This document shows, piece after piece, positions 45,916 to 57,672 of a stretch of 64,000 nt of DNA. The notes beneath the pieces are model-generated. The model was not told the DNA's origin and made no database searches. It was given only the letters and a program-made list of their open reading frames with translations. A program made the position numbers and the translations under genes. Source of the DNA: Grifola frondosa (Eukaryota > Basidiomycota > Agaricomycetes > Polyporales > Grifolaceae); contig LUGG01000038.1 in assembly GCA_001683735.1 (NCBI GenBank), positions 62,001 to 126,000 on the forward strand, read 5' to 3'. Position 1 is the stretch's first letter; each line of letters begins with the position of its first letter.

Positions 45916-46964
45916 GATGAGATCAATTTATACACAAAATCGCTGCGGTAAAGCATGAGCAGTCTCTCTGACGACATCTATAGGACCGCGTTGTACTAGG
46001 ATCAAGTCATGCGTATGAGAAAGACATCGATTAAGTCGAGCACAGCCGAATATGGGTTGCACCGTCGTAGGACTGAGAAGCCATTGTGTCCACAAGAAAG
46101 CATTGGATGCATGTCTTGAGAGAAGGTCCGAACCGCCGGTGAACTCTGGACTCGCCCATGTTGAGATAGTCCGAATTTGGGTCGTAAGCAGATTCTAGGA
46201 CGAGCTGTCCTAGGATTCAGAAGCAAATGAGTATTGGGCGCGCATCCTAAATTTTCGAAGACGTGAACCGCGAGCGAAATTTTGCTCATATATGGGAGAT
46301 CGTCTGAGAACATACAAATTTTAGCGCGCATGTCCTAGGATTTGGAAGACATCAGTAAGCCATATGATACACTGTGTGCGAAGACAAAAGACCTGGGACT
46401 TGCGAAATCTCCTATTCACATCCGGATTCATCCCAGAAATAAGGTGTTGAGTCTGATAACGTCATACAGTGGACGGTCTAGATACGAGACCTTGACTCAC
46501 CGGCAGGCAAGCGTCGATTGCGTTTGTAGCAATTGATGATAATTCACCAGCCCATGCGCTGGTGCAGTCTGAATTTTGTGGCTTTCGGATTCATGCCACA
46601 GCGTTGTACTAGTTGTCGTCCATACACCTACGTGGGAACCACGTCTACGCCGACTGCGACTTTCATTTTCCTGCATCATCCACAGGCGAAGGAGGCATCC
46701 GCATATGCGCTAGCCAAATGTTTTTGAAATCCGCGTGTTGGTACCTCCTCCAGAGGTCTCCGATCTGGGACAGTATCTTGCCCTGCCAATTACGTGACAC
46801 GCCGCAGAGGAGAGACGAACTTCGTCTGTGGGACCGGTCTTACTTGACTCATCTGATCAGAGTTCGTTGACAGATGTTAGCTTACTAACCGTAGAATACC
46901 GCGTCCGATGTACCTTATGTTGGAATACCCAGTCTCGTGCGGTACAGAAGAATTAGGCTCGAAC
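45916..46964. other. Intergenic with short direct repeats
   Basis: Three degenerate copies of TCCTAGGATTYRGAAG-like sequence occur near 46208, 46244 and 46328. No gene is recognised. Confidence 0.4.
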
Positions 46965-47944
46965 GTCGTGTGAGGGGCCACTGAGAGGTCCCCCGTGGGA
47001 ACACTGAGTTTCAATATGCCGGCGGCAATTCGACCACCTGATCGCGACGCGAAGGAGGCAAGACGCGTCGGGACTCGGTAGCTGTACTTCTTCCTATTTA
47101 CACACCTTGTAACTGAATTTCATTGTCTGAATGCTCTCGGGACTCTCTCGACTGTATGGCGTGAAAAATGTCATCTTCCGACCGTCCAACTGTTCCAACT
47201 GGATCAAGAACCTCTTTCTTGTTGGGTATATAAGTAATCGTCAAAGTGGCAGGAACTGCGTGCAAAAGATATCCCGACGGCAAAGCTGGAAGAAACCAGA
47301 GGTAAAAGTATACTGTGATTCAGAAGGGATGAAAATTAGGTACAAGATTGAAATGTATCCGTGAGGTGAGGAAGGAAGTTGTCCGTGACACCATAGCTTC
47401 ACGGGCAAGGTAGCATTCATGCCATAAGAACGGATTTGATGAACAACGGGGTTCAACCGAGGTGTAGCGCATGGTCCGAAAACATCGTGCGCTTCAGCTG
47501 ATTCGACAAATCAGTGGGTTCATTTACACCGTCGGCCTCGCGCTGTACATGGACTTCAAGTCAACTTGGACTAAAATCTGCATGATGAGCTTTAGACCTA
47601 CCATGGATTGCTCGCCCCCCTTCTGACTACCCTGAATTCGTCTTCAAGTTCTGGTTAAGTTCAATTGTCGGTCGCATCTTCGCTAAACAGCTGCATTGAC
47701 AATCATCCGGTCTTCCTGCAGTACGTCTGTAACGGGTATTGACACTTCCGAGAGCCTGAGAAGTCCCTCAGTGATGTAGATAATCTCATGGTGGCTCATT
47801 TTAAGCAAAGTAGCAGAATATGAGTGAGATGCAGTGTGCGCACGACAGGATCGTAGTACTTCAATACTCCGTGCGCGATCGTGCCGTCGGCACGTTCAAT
47901 CTCCGCGTTCCCACGGGGGACCTCTCAGTGGCCTCTCACACGAC
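46965..47944. mobile_element. 980-bp element bounded by long terminal inverted repeats
   Basis: The left arm starts GTCGTGTGAGGGGCCACTGA at 46965 and the right arm ends with its near-perfect reverse complement at 47944. Similarity of the arms extends for about 70 bp (shared GAGGTCCCCCGTGGGAAC and TGCCGNCGGCA cores). The interior has no transposase; its open frames are short. No clear target duplication is visible (AAC on one side, AAT on the other). It is probably a MITE or a foldback-type relic. Confidence 0.6.
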
Positions 47945-48649
47945 AATCCAGCCTCTATACAGAGGAACGACTGTCTTCCGCATATAGAGGCTGGCTAGCG
48001 AGCCTACAGAAGAATAAGCATTGTTCCTAGTTATCATGCTTAGTCAGCAGCCGTACTCGAGACTACTTACCTTTTCCTTACGCGTTTGCAGAGCTCAGCC
48101 AAACGCGAGCATATTCTACTGTTGACATTCTCTCGTTGTCTCTCGTTCACATCAACACCTTACTGTCTGTCCGCGTAGCGGCTAAGCGCCGTCGGAGTCC
48201 CGGACACCTAATCTTATGATTCGAAGTCCATCAGCTATAAACGAAAGCATCATTACATGTACGTTTATCTACTGCACTTAAGTCAGCACAATGGTTGAAA
48301 TACAAGAGCTAGCTTACCAACTGCACATGTCTGCTGAGCTTATGACGCCAGATTCGAAATTCAGGCCAACACAAAGCTCATTCGAGAGACCATCCGCTTG
48401 CGCATGATGAAGTGACAAATAGGATATGGCATATGTTGAAATTTTCGGGGGCCAGACTGTGTCTATGGATGATGTCGACCTCAGTCGGAGCAGCTTCTTG
48501 CGGTGAGGCTCCAATAGACGCCATATCCTTTCGAGCTTATGGTCTTCATAACAGGCTTTATCATTCTTGCACGCCAGTCGTATAGCACACCTGGCAAGTG
48601 TATTTTTAAAATGCATCGTATGAGAGGGCGAAGTAAATATTACCGACAG
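47945..48649. other. Non-coding; contains a 12-bp hairpin
   Basis: CCAGCCTCTATA (47948-47959) pairs with TATAGAGGCTGG (47983-47994) right beside the TIR element. No gene is seen further on. The minus-strand frame from 48314 is the antisense of the kinase relic that follows. Confidence 0.45.
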
Positions 48650-49341
48650 GACAATGAATCGTGACCACGGGAAGCCACCGGATAGATTTATATCTATTGA
48701 AATTCGCCCATACCATATCATGATCGAACCTCTCCTAGAATTTCGGTCTACGTTCCCGATGAGATACTCTCTCATAGACTTCGGGTTCTCCATCGCTTCC
48801 CGATATATTGGCCTTTGTCCAAATGCATCGTGGAGCCTTTCCAGACAGTGGGGCGGGAACTTAGAGCACCAGAGGCGAGGAATGGCAAGATCTTCAATCT
48901 TTTCCTCGACCTTTCCCTGCGGACGTGTATTGGATAGGACGACTTGCCTATGGATACATCGAAGTACGTTATCCAACACAAATCATGGGCTTCTGCTTAC
49001 TCTTGAATCTTCAGGCCATCGAAGATGATATACCAGATATCATCGATCTCCTTCGGGATATGACGACCTACCACTCACTAGGTAGACCCACTGCTTCAAT
49101 CGCCTTGGAGCGGTTGCGAGCATTGCGAACTACTACATCATCTAAACTCTTTCAGACACGGGAGCTAGAGCTACTATATTTTCCAATCGTCACCAGGAGT
49201 TTCCGGCGTACACTACGTGACATTTGTCTCGCTCGTTATTGGGCTCTGGCTGTTCAGTTTGTGTTGGTCAAATGCAAGATAAAGTACGCTGTCTACCACT
49301 TTCCTCTAAAACATACTAACATAACGGGGCAGATTGTATGA
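48650..49341 (+). pseudogene. Kinase-like relic (second copy)
   Basis: FRSTFPMRYSLIDFGF (DFG motif, near 48745-48790), ELRAPEARNGKIFN (APE motif), VYWIGRLAYGYIE (subdomain IX-like) and the C-terminal helices (IIDLLRDMTTYHSLGRPTAS ... FQTRELELLYFPIVTRSF) match the kinase-like gene at 28.1-29.7 kb in order, but in three different frames. The N-lobe and catalytic loop are absent. It is the counterpart of that locus in the inverted duplication. Confidence 0.65.
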
Positions 49342-49559
49342 GATACTGCACATCAGCTCGCCGATATAGGCGCGCCTGCAACCTGTCATCCTCGGACTGG
49401 ACTTGATGTTATATCCGCGGTTTCTCCTGGCTCTGGTGTTGCATTTCGACCATTCATCGCTGTGTCCTGTGCTGTCTTCATTTCCATACCCTGTGAACTG
49501 ATACACCTGCATCTGGAATACTTCCTTGGCATCCGGCTTTGAGATGTTACCTGTCTGAG

Positions 49560-50300
49560 CCTATAGGCTGCCCTCCTCCTAGTGGACTTAGGGTTACGCT
49601 CTCATGCTCATCATCGCTCTTGTCAGAGCCGCAGTACCACCGATGTCTACACCAGTACGTAAACTTCAACGTTTATCATCGCACGACGTACTTTTATCTT
49701 GTTCGTTTTTTTCCATTAGAAGCGCAGCTCATCGAATACCTAGTTCCACTAGAAGCTCGTCTCGGCTCGTCACCCGTACTTCTTGCGTACCATTGTTGGC
49801 GTGTTCCATCTGTCGTTCCAGTATGTCTACGGGGTGCCTACTCTGATTTCAGCCGTGCTGATGTGCATTTTCTATTTCATCAGGTCATGGTAAAACAATA
49901 TGGGATCCCATTGGCGCCGCGGTTCTCATTATGAGCTTCACTGGACCTGTTGTTCGTCTTTTCAGCCCGAAGTAGCTGATATTGTCTGGGCATGTCTTGA
50001 TGGTAATCGCAACCGTTCTGCTTGCGTCACGAGCAGCCCACACACATACTGGCCATCTTCCCGGACTATCGCTCGGCTCAGCAGGCACGATGATGCTCAC
50101 CGTGTATTCGCATTCAAGGTTCATAACTACTAACTACATGTCGCTCAAATTGTATAATGCTCTTCGCATGCATATTATCGCCATGCGCAATCAACACGTC
50201 GAGCGTCGAGTCGTGGAGAGACGGATTTACATGCCACGATGCTGAGGAGGCGCTCGCCGCGCTGGTGTTCTACCGGACATAAATATCTGTGCCAGAAACA
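49560..50300 (+). pseudogene. MFS transporter relic 2
   Basis: Pieces such as VYGVPTLISAVLMCIFYF, IPIGAAVLIMSFTGPVVRLF, SGHVLMVIATVLLA, GLSLGSAGTMMLTVYSHSRF and, at the end, EEALAALVFYRT correspond in order to the C-terminal half of the MFS gene at 25.5 kb. They lie in changing frames. Its position next to the kinase relic mirrors the arrangement at 25.5-29.7 kb. Confidence 0.75.
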
Positions 50301-50883
50301 TCTTTCGATAGCAACAGCGCTGAGAAGAAAGTGAAGGCGAGTAGTTCCGGAGCAGTCGATGCACGCTGGAGAAGCGATGTCAGGGTCATGAGGACTGACC
50401 GGTTTCCACTGGCAGCTGTCCGGGGCCTGCTTTCGAAGAGCGCTTGAACCCCACGGATAGCCTATGAAACTTGTCTCGTTTGTCAGTTTCCGACACCAAA
50501 TGCTGTCAAATCTGTTGGTGCTGCCAGGCCGTGTGTTTTTATTGAGTAGGAGTTACTGATGTACGAGCTCCACATTGATATTTGATATCAGGAGTAACAA
50601 TCTCGAGGTAGCCGGGACTCGGTAGAGGGTATCAACTTTCATTGGAACGAGGGTGAACAATTACTCTTGCTGAACATGCAATGAGTCTTCGATCTCTCCA
50701 ACCACAAGTCAAGTCAACAATACACAACATGAATGTGCCAGTTCAAGTGATCATGATATTCGGAGCGAACATAATTTTACAACCTCTAATCTAAAGTTCC
50801 GCACAATACAAGGAATTTACAGCCGCGTTGGATATCCCCTTATATCAATTTCTAAGACTACATCCCATTCACCGAGCGCACGC
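50301..50883. other. Intergenic, no gene recognised
   Basis: 3' flank of the monooxygenase gene and the end of the duplicated block. Nothing else is seen. Confidence 0.45.
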
Positions 50884-53356
50884 TTACTTGCGAGGCGCAG
50901 TCAAGAACCTGCCGAAGTACTCATCGAGCATCTTGCTGTCCTCGGGACCAACCGAGATACCAGTCCAAAGGTCGGGACGCACAACGACGACGGCACCGCG
51001 AGTGTGATCAACGCCGTAGACTACACAAAAGAGTCAGCAAAACATTCATTTGCATCTAGCAAGAACACGTACCGGAGTGGGCGTCATTGCCAGGGAGACC
51101 ATCATCCCAAACGATGAAGGCGTTCTCACGGAGCCACTTGAGCGACTTGCTGTTCTCGCCCGAGAAATGCTCCTCGAGGTCCAGCGGTAACAGGTTCGTG
51201 ACGAGCACGAGCTTGAACAGGCCCGTGCCGGTGAACTTGGAGAAGAAGGAGCTTGGGGACGAGAAGTGTGCCTCGAGCGCCTTGAGGCCCTTGACGACCG
51301 GGCCTTGCAAGTTAGAGGCGAACACGACGAGGGTGAACTGGCCGGCACTGCCGTACGCATCGTACAGGTAGCCAGTGCGCGCCTGGCCGAAGGTGATGCG
51401 CGGGTTGGGAGCGCGGACGCCCCACCGGACCTCGGTCGCCGACACGCCGGGGCCACGAGACAGCGCAAGTGAATTCTGACTGCTGTCGGTGGACTGAGGG
51501 GGGTTTAGCAGGTTGTGCGCATACGGGCAGTCGACGCCGAGCAAGAAGCCGGTGTTCTTGACGTAGAACTCGCGCAAGAACTTTTTGTCGGGATCCGGGA
51601 TTCCGGCGAGGTTGGCGACGGCCTTTGCGTTCGCGTCAGCCCTCTCCTGAGAGTCCTCGCGGTCCTCCATGCCGACACCATCAAGCTTCACGACGGGGAT
51701 GTCGGAGCTGCAGACGAAGCGGAGGTAGGTGCCAGAGGTCTCGATGATCTTAGCTGCGTGGCGCCGACGCTCCATCTCATATGTTGGCATGAGCTTCTCA
51801 GGGTCTGCGAGACCCTTGATGCAGGCGGCCATTTTCCATGCAACGTTCGCCGAGTCAAGAATACTGGCGTTCAGCCCGAATGCGCCCATGACGCTGTGCA
51901 CATGGCTACAACGTCACTTAGCAAAGTGCATTATAGTGAATGGAAATCAGATAACTTACCAAGCATCACCGACGAGGTGAACGCGGTTCTTGTAGGAGAA
52001 CCGGTCCGCAACACGCTCGCTGACTATTATGAATGTTCGTGTGAGCGATGAGCGTCTCTGCGTGAGAAGAATCACTCACTTTTCCAGATGGAGAACCAGT
52101 GGAGGGGCGAGGCAAACTTGATTGTAAAGGGTGCGAAGATACGGTTGGCTTGGGCCAAGACTTCCTCAGGTGTAATAGACCCGATATCCATTGCACCGCC
52201 TTCCTCGAGACGGTCCTTACCCACGACACGGTTGGGGTCAATTTGGGTGTAGAGCCTGATCATGCCGTTTTCGCGAGGGATGATAACGCATCCGCCATGC
52301 TTTGAGCTGACGACACATCTGTGATCGAAATGACAGTTAACTCCATGAGGGTGGCCTTATCAGTAGGGCACTCACCCGAAAACGCCAGCATGGGGATAGG
52401 TCGTCTCGTAAACGGCATCCATGATACCCCAGTAGATACCGGTCGAGACACCGGTGAAACCGATGTCAATCTGCTTGCGAATTGTGCTGGAGCCGCCATC
52501 CGCACCAATAAGGAACTTCGCGCGGACAACCTCCGTCTCGCCATTCTTGAGGTTCACAAGAGTTGCGGAGACCGGGTGAGAGACTTCTGAGTTCTCCGTG
52601 ATGGTGAACTCCTTGACGGAGGTAGAGCGCTCGACAACTTTCCTGTGCCTCAAGAGGTCACGTAAAAAGATCGTCTCGACGACAGGCTGGGTGGTGACGT
52701 GCAGGCCACGGTAGCGAGACTCCGATTGGTGGGAACGACCGAACACGAGGTTGCGGCCGTCCTTCCAAACGGGGTCCTCTCGATAAGAGGACCATCCTCG
52801 GCGATTTCGGTGGCAAGACCCCACTGTCCGATAGTCTCAAGGAAGCGAGGCTGGGCGCTATCAGCTCGGCCGGAGGTGAGATCCCTCAGCCTTGTCTGTT
52901 CATAATCGTTTAGTCAGAGCTCTGTAGATAAGAAATAAATAACTAACCTATGATGCGGAATGAGACACCCTGACGGAGCAGCGACATGGCGACCTGAAGT
53001 CCAGAAGGACCACCTTCGTAACTGACACATCAGTATCACGAATGACTTCGGTACAACAGCACTTACCCGCAGATCAGGACGTCGACCTCAGACTCTTTTT
53101 TGAACCACTTGGGAGGGCCATTGGGGGCGTTTGTGCCACTCAGAAGAGTAGGGTAGGTATGTTCGGAGAAGACACCGAATTCATTCCCTTTGATGGCGGT
53201 CAACTCAGGGACAGCAGGAGGATAAGCAAACGAGGTCCCTTCCACAGGATCAGTGACTGGGGCGCCCTCGACGAAAGTGTCTAGCTTAGGCTGGCAGAAG
53301 CCGTGAGTATAGGTGTAGTGCTCGGGAGCAGCGTACTGAAGGGTGTTGGAAGACAT
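50884..53356 (-). CDS. FAD-dependent aromatic monooxygenase (phenol hydroxylase type)
   Basis: Seven exons: 53356-53067, 53021-52947, 52895-52376, 52318-52080, 52023-51960, 51905-51073 and 51020-50884. The FAD dinucleotide fold is VDVLICGYEGGPSGLQVA near residue 90. The DG motif is FLIGADGGSSTIRK, and the GD motif is RVHLVGDACHVHSVMGAFGL. The C-terminal third matches the thioredoxin-like domain of phenol 2-monooxygenases (FTLVVFASN, then GAVVVVRPDLW). It hydroxylates a phenolic or related aromatic with NAD(P)H and O2; the substrate is unknown, and a role in lignin-fragment catabolism is an inference. The exon sum is two bases short of whole codons. One break lies at a GGG run before DLTSGRADSAQPR and the other at a CCCC run before WKDGRNLVFG. 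These are probably sequence errors. Confidence 0.82.
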
Positions 53357-56300
53357 GGTTGGAAGGAGTGATAGGTGAGATGATTGACTGCCTTCGCCTT
53401 TGCCTTCTTAAATGCTCTAAGACTAGAGAGGATCGAAAGACCGGGGTTCCAAAGATGGAGCACATAAAGCCATAACCGTCGCTGGGAATCGACCCCAGTA
53501 TCGCTTGCAGGATACTCCATCACTGTGATCGCTGCGGTGCGCGATGGTGGAGAAGCCAGAAAAGGTGGCCGGTAACGGCGAACACTGCCCCGGAGCCCCG
53601 CTTACATACTGGCGCACGCGTTGTCTCTACATACTAAGGCATACCGGGCATTGCAATCACTAGAAAAGATATAGAAGATCAGCATACGATACAATTTAGG
53701 ACGACGTTGCGCCAGGAGCTGTACCCACCGACACTGGTCGGAGCGCTGCAGAAGACAAGTAAGTAACAATCATGACACTGAGGACACCACCATCATCATC
53801 GTGAGTAGTGAACTCACACCTGGGACAGCTAGAGAAAAATTCCTGCACGCTGCGGCTGCACTGTATAATCTAGGTCAGGGTGCACATTGATTGCAGCTAA
53901 GCATTTCATTAATGACTCACTGATGAACACAAACAGTGCTGATGATACCTCCGGCCAGCCGGTGGTAACCGCCGCAAGGTGTTCATAACGGACGGAAATG
54001 ATTGACAAGCCGCTTCGTATCGGAGTCGGACTCGGCCGTTAGTTAGCCGTTGGTGCTGGCTCGATGCCGCGTTGAGCCGTCCACGCGGGGAACTCGGACG
54101 GGATTAAATCGATACATAAACATTAAATATCACGTGATCAAAGCTGACCCGCGTTCAACCGACGCGCTCTGGACTTGATACTGCTGAAGTTGGACACCGC
54201 GTCAAAACTGATATCCTACAGGCAACATGGCCTAGTACGGCCCACTGGATGCTGAGCGATATAGTATTAGGAACTCCGGTTCTCTCCCAAATTTGATGCA
54301 CGCTAGGTTGAAGTCGGGATCGAAAGGCCCACTCTGAATGTTGACAACTCTGTTTGACAAGTCGAGCATAAAGTTCGGGCTCACCGTTCGCCATTCAGAA
54401 CTCTCCCCCCTGCCCCAGACCATGTCTGGTATTTACCAGCTACGTCCGTCTGGTGGAACAGGCGGGCATCTTCCACGCCTGTCATGCTACTGAAAGACTC
54501 GTGTGGCTCCTTTCAGGTCTGATGTTGCCAAGTCCTACTAATACTTTAAAGTTAGGTCCGTGGCAAAAGATATGCCTTCGTCGTGGTCTATTTCTATCAA
54601 TCAGCGAGGATATCAGTTTCCTTACCAATCTCTGGGATCGCTAGTGGGGCACCCTCTATAGTAGGTTTCACGTCGCTCTAGTCTTCGTCTGATGTCGAGA
54701 GCCGTCCCAGAACTATATTCTTGTCAGAAGCATCGCAAGCGGTCGAAGCTGCATCGCACATGGTACGTGTATATGTCATTTCCATAAGCCTGTACCTTAT
54801 CGCGATTCATATGGGTTCTATGGGCTATTTAGGGATGTGACTGCGCCGTTTGCAATTCAATTTGAGAGACCTCGGAGTTGAGTATGAACGGAGTTTCTTA
54901 CGCGATTGGTTACACAACACCCAATGAAGAGGAATATTCTCAATCCCCACTTGGTATCCGGAATCCAGGTCGCTCTCGCAGCCACTTCCATCAATCGCGT
55001 CTGCATCATTCTTCCCATCTCAGGAGTGCAATTTTTACCGGAATCAACTTGGGTGAGTAGCATGGTTTCTCATTTTGTCGTCATAGCGATCGCTGGTCGC
55101 AGCGGATGCGTTCACAGATTTCTTCGACATGTGAGATTGTTTGTGCATTCCAGTGCCGGCGGTGGCACAGATTCGACTTCAGGGTGAGTAGAAGTCGTCG
55201 TGATCTCTCGTTCTGGTGGTTCTGATGTCGCCTTGCAGTCCGGCTATCAAGCATACTATTGTGCCTTTATCCTCCACTCTTTCTCCGAGCTGCCGTTATC
55301 CCTCCCTATCGAGATGCGACTGTCTAGGTTAAACATTCAACAGCATTGTTTAAGCAATTCTGCTCGGATATTGTCCAGCCTGACGGCCTGCACGTCAGCA
55401 TCAGAACAAGTTGGACAGATAGAGATGCCCTACTCCAGGTCTATGTAAGCATCAGACCGATTTATCGTTGCGACCACACGCAGTCTGTCCAGTGTTCGGC
55501 TTGTCGGGCCTGCGGTTGCTTTCTTAGTACAGGTCCTCAATCGATGCAGTTCGTCATGAAGACCTGACAGTCTCCCGATACGAAAGTGAGTTGCTTGGCG
55601 CGGAATCCTCCCGGTGACGTGCGAATGCGTTGAGGCTCTCACCGACAGCGGAACGCTAGCGACGGTAATATAGCAGAAACCTTGGGAGATTGATCATTCC
55701 CGTCTCTTTGTCCCATGAGCGTACTTCCACCAATAAAGGCGTTGACTTCCTATCAAAGTCCTGTGCGGCGGACCATTGGGCTAACCATCTGAGATCAGAC
55801 TGGTTACAGCTGTGGGGCGTCCTGATGATCTCGCGGTTCGTCCGCGGTCTATACATATAGACGCTAAATATCCACATTGGGAGGTACATGCGACTGTAAT
55901 CTGTGATTTCTTTTCCTCCTTACAGAGTTTGTTGAACGCTTGTCGTAAGAAAAATGACCTCAGCTGGGTAAACTTCGCTCTTGCTTATCCCTCGGCGCGC
56001 CATATAGTAGATCGACGACGCTTAGATGAGCGCGGCCCCTCTCATTGGTTCTGTTTTCTGACGTAACAAGCACGCCGGTACAATGTCTCGACTTATCCAT
56101 TAGCGCCGAAGCTCCCACACGATGAATCAGGATCACCGCCATTTCCTCTGACCATATTGCGAGTTGACGTGGATACGTCTCTACCATCTCTCGTCAGGAG
56201 CAAATAAATGAGTGGCATTCGTCATACTAGCCTCACATAATTACGTTCCGTGATCGGAAGTGTCGAGAGGTTCGTGTAGCCGGTCTGCATCGTTCATACC

Positions 56301-57672
56301 ATCAGACTGGCTTGACTTCTTGACAGGCATGCACATTCTGAGCGCACATTCTGCGTTATTCAACATCTTCCATCCCAACGCATGGTGATGGCCAAATGGT
56401 GGCGGTTTTGGGATAAGATCACACCAACTACGACGCTGACCGTCCTCGGCGTTTTCGTGAGAACATTCACACTAGGTTATTGGTCTGGCAGGGCTGATGA
56501 ACGCCCCTGCCGAGGGCGCTGTAGCCTTGCAACGTTAGTTCCACTGCTGTACGGTGGTTGTACGACGTCGACGAATGAGGGAACGTCCCGGGAGACGCCT
56601 CATTTCCCCTCCGCCGACCGCAGACTTGCACAGGCTGTCGCCGGTGACACGCCAGATCACACTTGGGGGTGAGCTTCTTGTATTTGGCGAAGGCGCTCTC
56701 CCGACTGTCAAGGAGATTGAGGGAGTCCGAGTCATGCTCTACAATCCACCAAGGCTCCGCCGATCCTTCACACGTTAGCCCAGACAGGGCATTGTGTGAA
56801 ATTACGCGATGCAGGCTGTTGTGAGTGATTGCTATGGCGTCGCGAGTCCGGCTTCTCTCATATTTACATTTTCGTCATACCGCGTGTAGGTTTCCAACAG
56901 ATGCCTGATAACAACGTGTTTTCCGGGTGTCTTCCTGTACCTGTGATGTGGGTATATTTGGCATGGCCGACGGCTTCCCACCACTCGTCGGCGTCGGTAC
57001 AGTCATTGCGCAATTCCTTCAATATCTAGTCGGCCAACCCAGAGAGGCATGCACCACCTACTCCGCCTCCGCTGTGCACGGATGATTGTGGTGTGTCGTG
57101 GTGACGGTCCCATTGACAAGTGTGTCGGCACTACGATGACTACGACCCAGTGGAGAAGACCGTCTACCATTAGTCGCCACACAGCGGGCATCTATAACCA
57201 CGTATCGCCACGATTGTTTACTTGAAACGGATGGGTTAGAGCCCTAATTATTGTGGGCGTCTTCCGTCTGATTCAGAACACTGAGCGCGATCTAGATGCA
57301 TCTCGCGCACGCAATCCACGCCGCGTCACACAGTCATTCGTGGGTATCTTGCCGAAGCGCATATCCGTAGCATATCTCCCGCATTCGTTCGCGATGCTGC
57401 GTGTCACCGGTGGCGATCCAATGGCAAGCGCTCCCATACGGTATCTGTTGCTGACGATATAATACTTACAGGCGAGCCGATCCAGATGCGTACTTAGAAT
57501 GGGAGGTTTGCGCTCCGTAATCCAGATTCATGGCTCTCTATTGGTAGCGCCCACATCTCCACTTATCCCGACGGCGCCAAGATGAAGCAGAAGCCATATA
57601 AGCGCGATCTGTACTCTTATAAGACATTCTTCCTTCGTGAAATCTTAGTTCCATCTTCCCCGCAAAGCAAGC
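53357..57672. other. 4.3-kb stretch without a recognised gene
   Basis: Many short frames occur on both strands. None shows a domain, a consistent splice chain or similarity to other parts of the window that I could see. Scattered hydrophobic stretches (for example near 56480 and 56960) could be traces of decayed membrane-protein genes, but they cannot be assigned. ATATAAG at 57597-57603 is a TATA-like site about 70 bp upstream of the Myb start. Confidence 0.4.

Noticed and set aside
53480..53520. tRNA-like T-arm (CTGGGGTCGATTCCCAG on the minus strand) next to an anticodon-like stem-loop
   Set aside because: The anticodon loop would have eight bases, there is no variable loop, no A box and no matching acceptor stem upstream.
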